The notes below the pieces were generated by a model. That model worked only from the letters and a program-made list of their open reading frames with translations, was not told the DNA's origin and made no database searches. Shown here one piece after another: positions 62,322 to 64,000 of a stretch of 64,000 nucleotides of DNA; the first letter of the stretch is position 1, and every line of letters starts with the position of its first letter. Location of the stretch: the NCBI RefSeq assembly GCF_017893965.1, contig NZ_CP054142.1, positions 248,001 through 312,000 of the forward strand, in the 5' to 3' direction. Both the position numbers and the translations under genes were made by a program. Source of the stretch: Treponema parvum (GTDB lineage: Bacteria > Spirochaetota > Spirochaetia > Treponematales > Treponemataceae).

Positions 62322-63848
62322 TTACATCATAATTATCTTATATCCGAAAAAAGATTCGAACATATCCGCTTTTTGGGCGAGCGCAACGTTTTCAAGCGTG
62401 GTATTATGATCGCCGGACGTTATTATAGTGATTGTATCGTCGTCCGTCTTTATGGAAAAATCGGTAAATTTTTGCATATGGCTCCTGTCCAAGGCGTCCG
62501 CGATGCGCAAAATCGCCGTAAGTTTTAAGATCGTCATGCGCTCGGAACTCGGCAGCATTTGAAAATATTTATCGTCCTGAGGCTTTTTATTTTCACGGTG
62601 GTAGAGCGCGATCAAAGAGATTATAGTTATATCTTCTCTTCCCAAACCGAAAATTTCGGAATTTGCGATTATGTATTGGGAATGCAGGTTGTGGTTTTCA
62701 GCGCGTATGAACATGCCGATGTCGTGCAGTATGGCTGAAATTTCCAAAAGAAGCCGGGCTTTGTCGGGAAGAGCTATTTCCTCTTTAAGCGCGTCATAAA
62801 ATTTCAGACTTATCTTTCGCACAAAATCTGCGTGCCGTTCGTCTCCCCTGTATTTTCTGAGAAGATTTTTTGCCGACGCCGTAATCTGCGAATAAAAATC
62901 CTGCTGCAAGGACGTGTCGGGAACCGTTTTTGAAATGATAAGACCTTCGCGTATGCTTGTTTCCGCGACGAGAATTTTTTTTACATTTGTGAATTTTAAA
63001 AACAGCTTGTATATCAAAAGGCTTATCTGCAACGATTGCGCGTCGCTGTAAGAAATTCTAAGCTGCGCGGCGCATTCGTCTATCGTGCATGTTTGAAGCT
63101 TGTCAACAAAATCGTCGAACACCTGTCTGTCCAATTCCCACACGGAAGGCGAAATTTTTTCTCCGATATTTGCGGCTGCGATGCGGGCGTCCGAGCCTAC
63201 GGCTATAAATTGCTTTATTTTTTGCAGAGCGAGCTCGGTATCCAGTGAACCCTTTGTGTTAAATATAAATTCTTCTATGTAGCGGTACGCATCTTCCATA
63301 GTGCCCAGCATGGAACGAAGTTGCTGCCCTACTATCACCGTTCCGATGCGCATGCTGTGCGCGCCCGCCATTTTTCCTTTTTCAATGAGCATGAGTTCGG
63401 TAGAACCTCCGCCCACTTCAATAATTATCGCGTCTTTTTTAAGATTTACGGCGGCATTTCCCTTTAGGCAGTCCGTTACGGCAAGATACGTAAGACGATT
63501 ATTTTCAATTCCGTCTATTATCTGAACATGGAATCCCGTTCTTATCTGAATACGGTCTACGAAGGGGTCTCTGTTTTTAGCTTCTCTTACGGCGTTAGTT
63601 GCAATGACGGAAGTTTTATCCGGCTGTATGTTCCAGCTTACAAGCTGTTCACGGAATCTTAAAAGAATTTGAATGCAGCGTAAAAGCGTTTCGCTGCTTA
63701 CCGAACCGGATGTAAAAACATCGTGCCCCAGCGACACCGGCATTTCGGAACGGTCCAATGTGTTTCTTTGCCCGCTGTCGGTTATTTCGGCAACAAGGAG
63801 CCTTATCCCTGTAGAGCCGATTTCTATTACCGCTTCAAGGGATGTCAT
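62322..63848 (-). CDS. ppx: Ppx/GppA-family exopolyphosphatase with HD domain
   Basis: This 508-residue protein has the actin-like Ppx/GppA ATPase-fold motifs VIEIGSTGIRLLVAEI and AIIIEVGGGSTELMLIEKG in the first 300 residues and a C-terminal HD domain (ISAILHDIGMFIRAENHN, IADALDRSHMQKF). It degrades polyphosphate or pppGpp. AAGGAGCAAAT precedes the ATG. It sits upstream of ppk, so synthesis and breakdown of polyphosphate are encoded in one unit. Confidence 0.92.
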   Translation of the reverse strand: MTSLEAVIEIGSTGIRLLVAEITDSGQRNTLDRSEMPVSLGHDVFTSGSVSSETLLRCIQILLRFREQLVSWNIQPDKTSVIATNAVREAKNRDPFVDRIQIRTGFHVQIIDGIENNRLTYLAVTDCLKGNAAVNLKKDAIIIEVGGGSTELMLIEKGKMAGAHSMRIGTVIVGQQLRSMLGTMEDAYRYIEEFIFNTKGSLDTELALQKIKQFIAVGSDARIAAANIGEKISPSVWELDRQVFDDFVDKLQTCTIDECAAQLRISYSDAQSLQISLLIYKLFLKFTNVKKILVAETSIREGLIISKTVPDTSLQQDFYSQITASAKNLLRKYRGDERHADFVRKISLKFYDALKEEIALPDKARLLLEISAILHDIGMFIRAENHNLHSQYIIANSEIFGLGREDITIISLIALYHRENKKPQDDKYFQMLPSSERMTILKLTAILRIADALDRSHMQKFTDFSIKTDDDTITIITSGDHNTTLENVALAQKADMFESFFGYKIIMM

Positions 63849-63863
63849 ATTTGCTCCTTAAAG

Positions 63864-64000
63864 CTACAGCTTGTCTATAAGCATTGAACACTTACCCGAA
63901 GGTATAGGCAACGTTTTCTTTTTTTGGTCAAGAATATTTATGGTAAAGTAATACAATTTTTCACTCTCCATTTGAATTTCCCATCCGCGAAGACTTTTGT
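63864..64000 (-). CDS. C-terminal end of an unidentified protein (continues beyond window)
   Basis: A minus-strand frame is open from the right window edge to TAG at 63864-63866 and encodes about 44 residues (SLRGWEIQMESEKLYYFTIN, then ILDQKKKTLPIPSGK). The stop lies 15 bases before the ppx ATG, with the ppx Shine-Dalgarno in between, as in an operon. I do not recognise the family. Confidence 0.5.
   Translation of the reverse strand, partial: KSLRGWEIQMESEKLYYFTINILDQKKKTLPIPSGKCSMLIDKL

Noticed and set aside
1-64000. CRISPR arrays, tRNA and rRNA genes
   Set aside because: No regularly spaced short repeats, cas genes, cloverleaf-like segments or ribosomal RNA stretches were noticed on either strand; a tool-based scan was not possible.

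Overview
The window looks like a chromosomal segment of a host-associated spirochaete, most likely a Treponema. I infer this from gene content alone: a diiron metallo-beta-lactamase-fold sensor (ODP type) directly followed by a soluble chemoreceptor, a 'clade X' 6-phosphofructokinase of the spirochaete/plant type, a ppx-ppk pair, TAXI-TRAP transport, Rpn-type nuclease debris and many toxin-antitoxin modules. No rRNA, tRNA or CRISPR array was seen.

Layout. 1-6.3 kb: the end of an SDR gene, an AraM/EgsA-type glycerol-1-phosphate dehydrogenase, and on the minus strand an iron(III)/2-aminoethylphosphonate-class ABC importer (ATPase, fused permease, binding protein). 6.4-9.2 kb: a decayed YefM-YoeB module, an intact MazEF pair and small accessory genes. 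9.3-12.4 kb: a FecCD-type iron/siderophore/cobalamin importer. 12.8-18.5 kb: BrnTA, a UvsE UV endonuclease with a C-terminal extension, and an AT-rich restriction-modification pair. 18.6-22.2 kb: two ABC half-transporters on the minus strand. 22.5-25.6 kb: an SsuABC/TauABC-like importer whose first gene encodes a shrunken [FeFe]-hydrogenase-like protein. 25.9-33.6 kb: a plastic island with four toxin-antitoxin loci, a complete IS256-family element sitting inside a PD-(D/E)XK-type gene, and several gene fragments. 33.7-45.1 kb: a lipoprotein, an RsmI-like methylase, a GntR/UxuB-type pair, MerR and HD proteins, an NfeD/SPFH pair, a MATE pseudogene and an RclA-like flavoprotein. 45.2-47.7 kb: a gene interrupted by a 15-C tract, then a membrane chemoreceptor. 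47.8-51.6 kb: minus-strand metabolic genes, including L-lactate dehydrogenase. 51.6-56.6 kb: a LacI-controlled TAXI-TRAP/amidohydrolase operon. 56.7-60 kb: phosphofructokinase and the oxygen/iron chemosensing pair. 60.1-64 kb: polyphosphate metabolism.

How the parts work together. The transporters point to scavenging of iron, sulfur compounds or organic acids in a host or gut niche. The chemoreceptors and ODP give oxygen/redox taxis. Glycolysis to lactate is represented by the phosphofructokinase and lactate dehydrogenase. A family of palindromic intergenic repeats recurs, and in two places it abuts a start codon and supplies the Shine-Dalgarno sequence.

Most noteworthy for follow-up are the hydrogenase-like protein heading the ABC operon, the poly-C contingency-type locus, the Shine-Dalgarno-carrying repeats, the MerR-type promoter of the diaminopentanoate-dehydrogenase-like gene, and the reconstructed IS insertion. 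All function calls rest on reading translated sequence and recalled family motifs; no database search was run.
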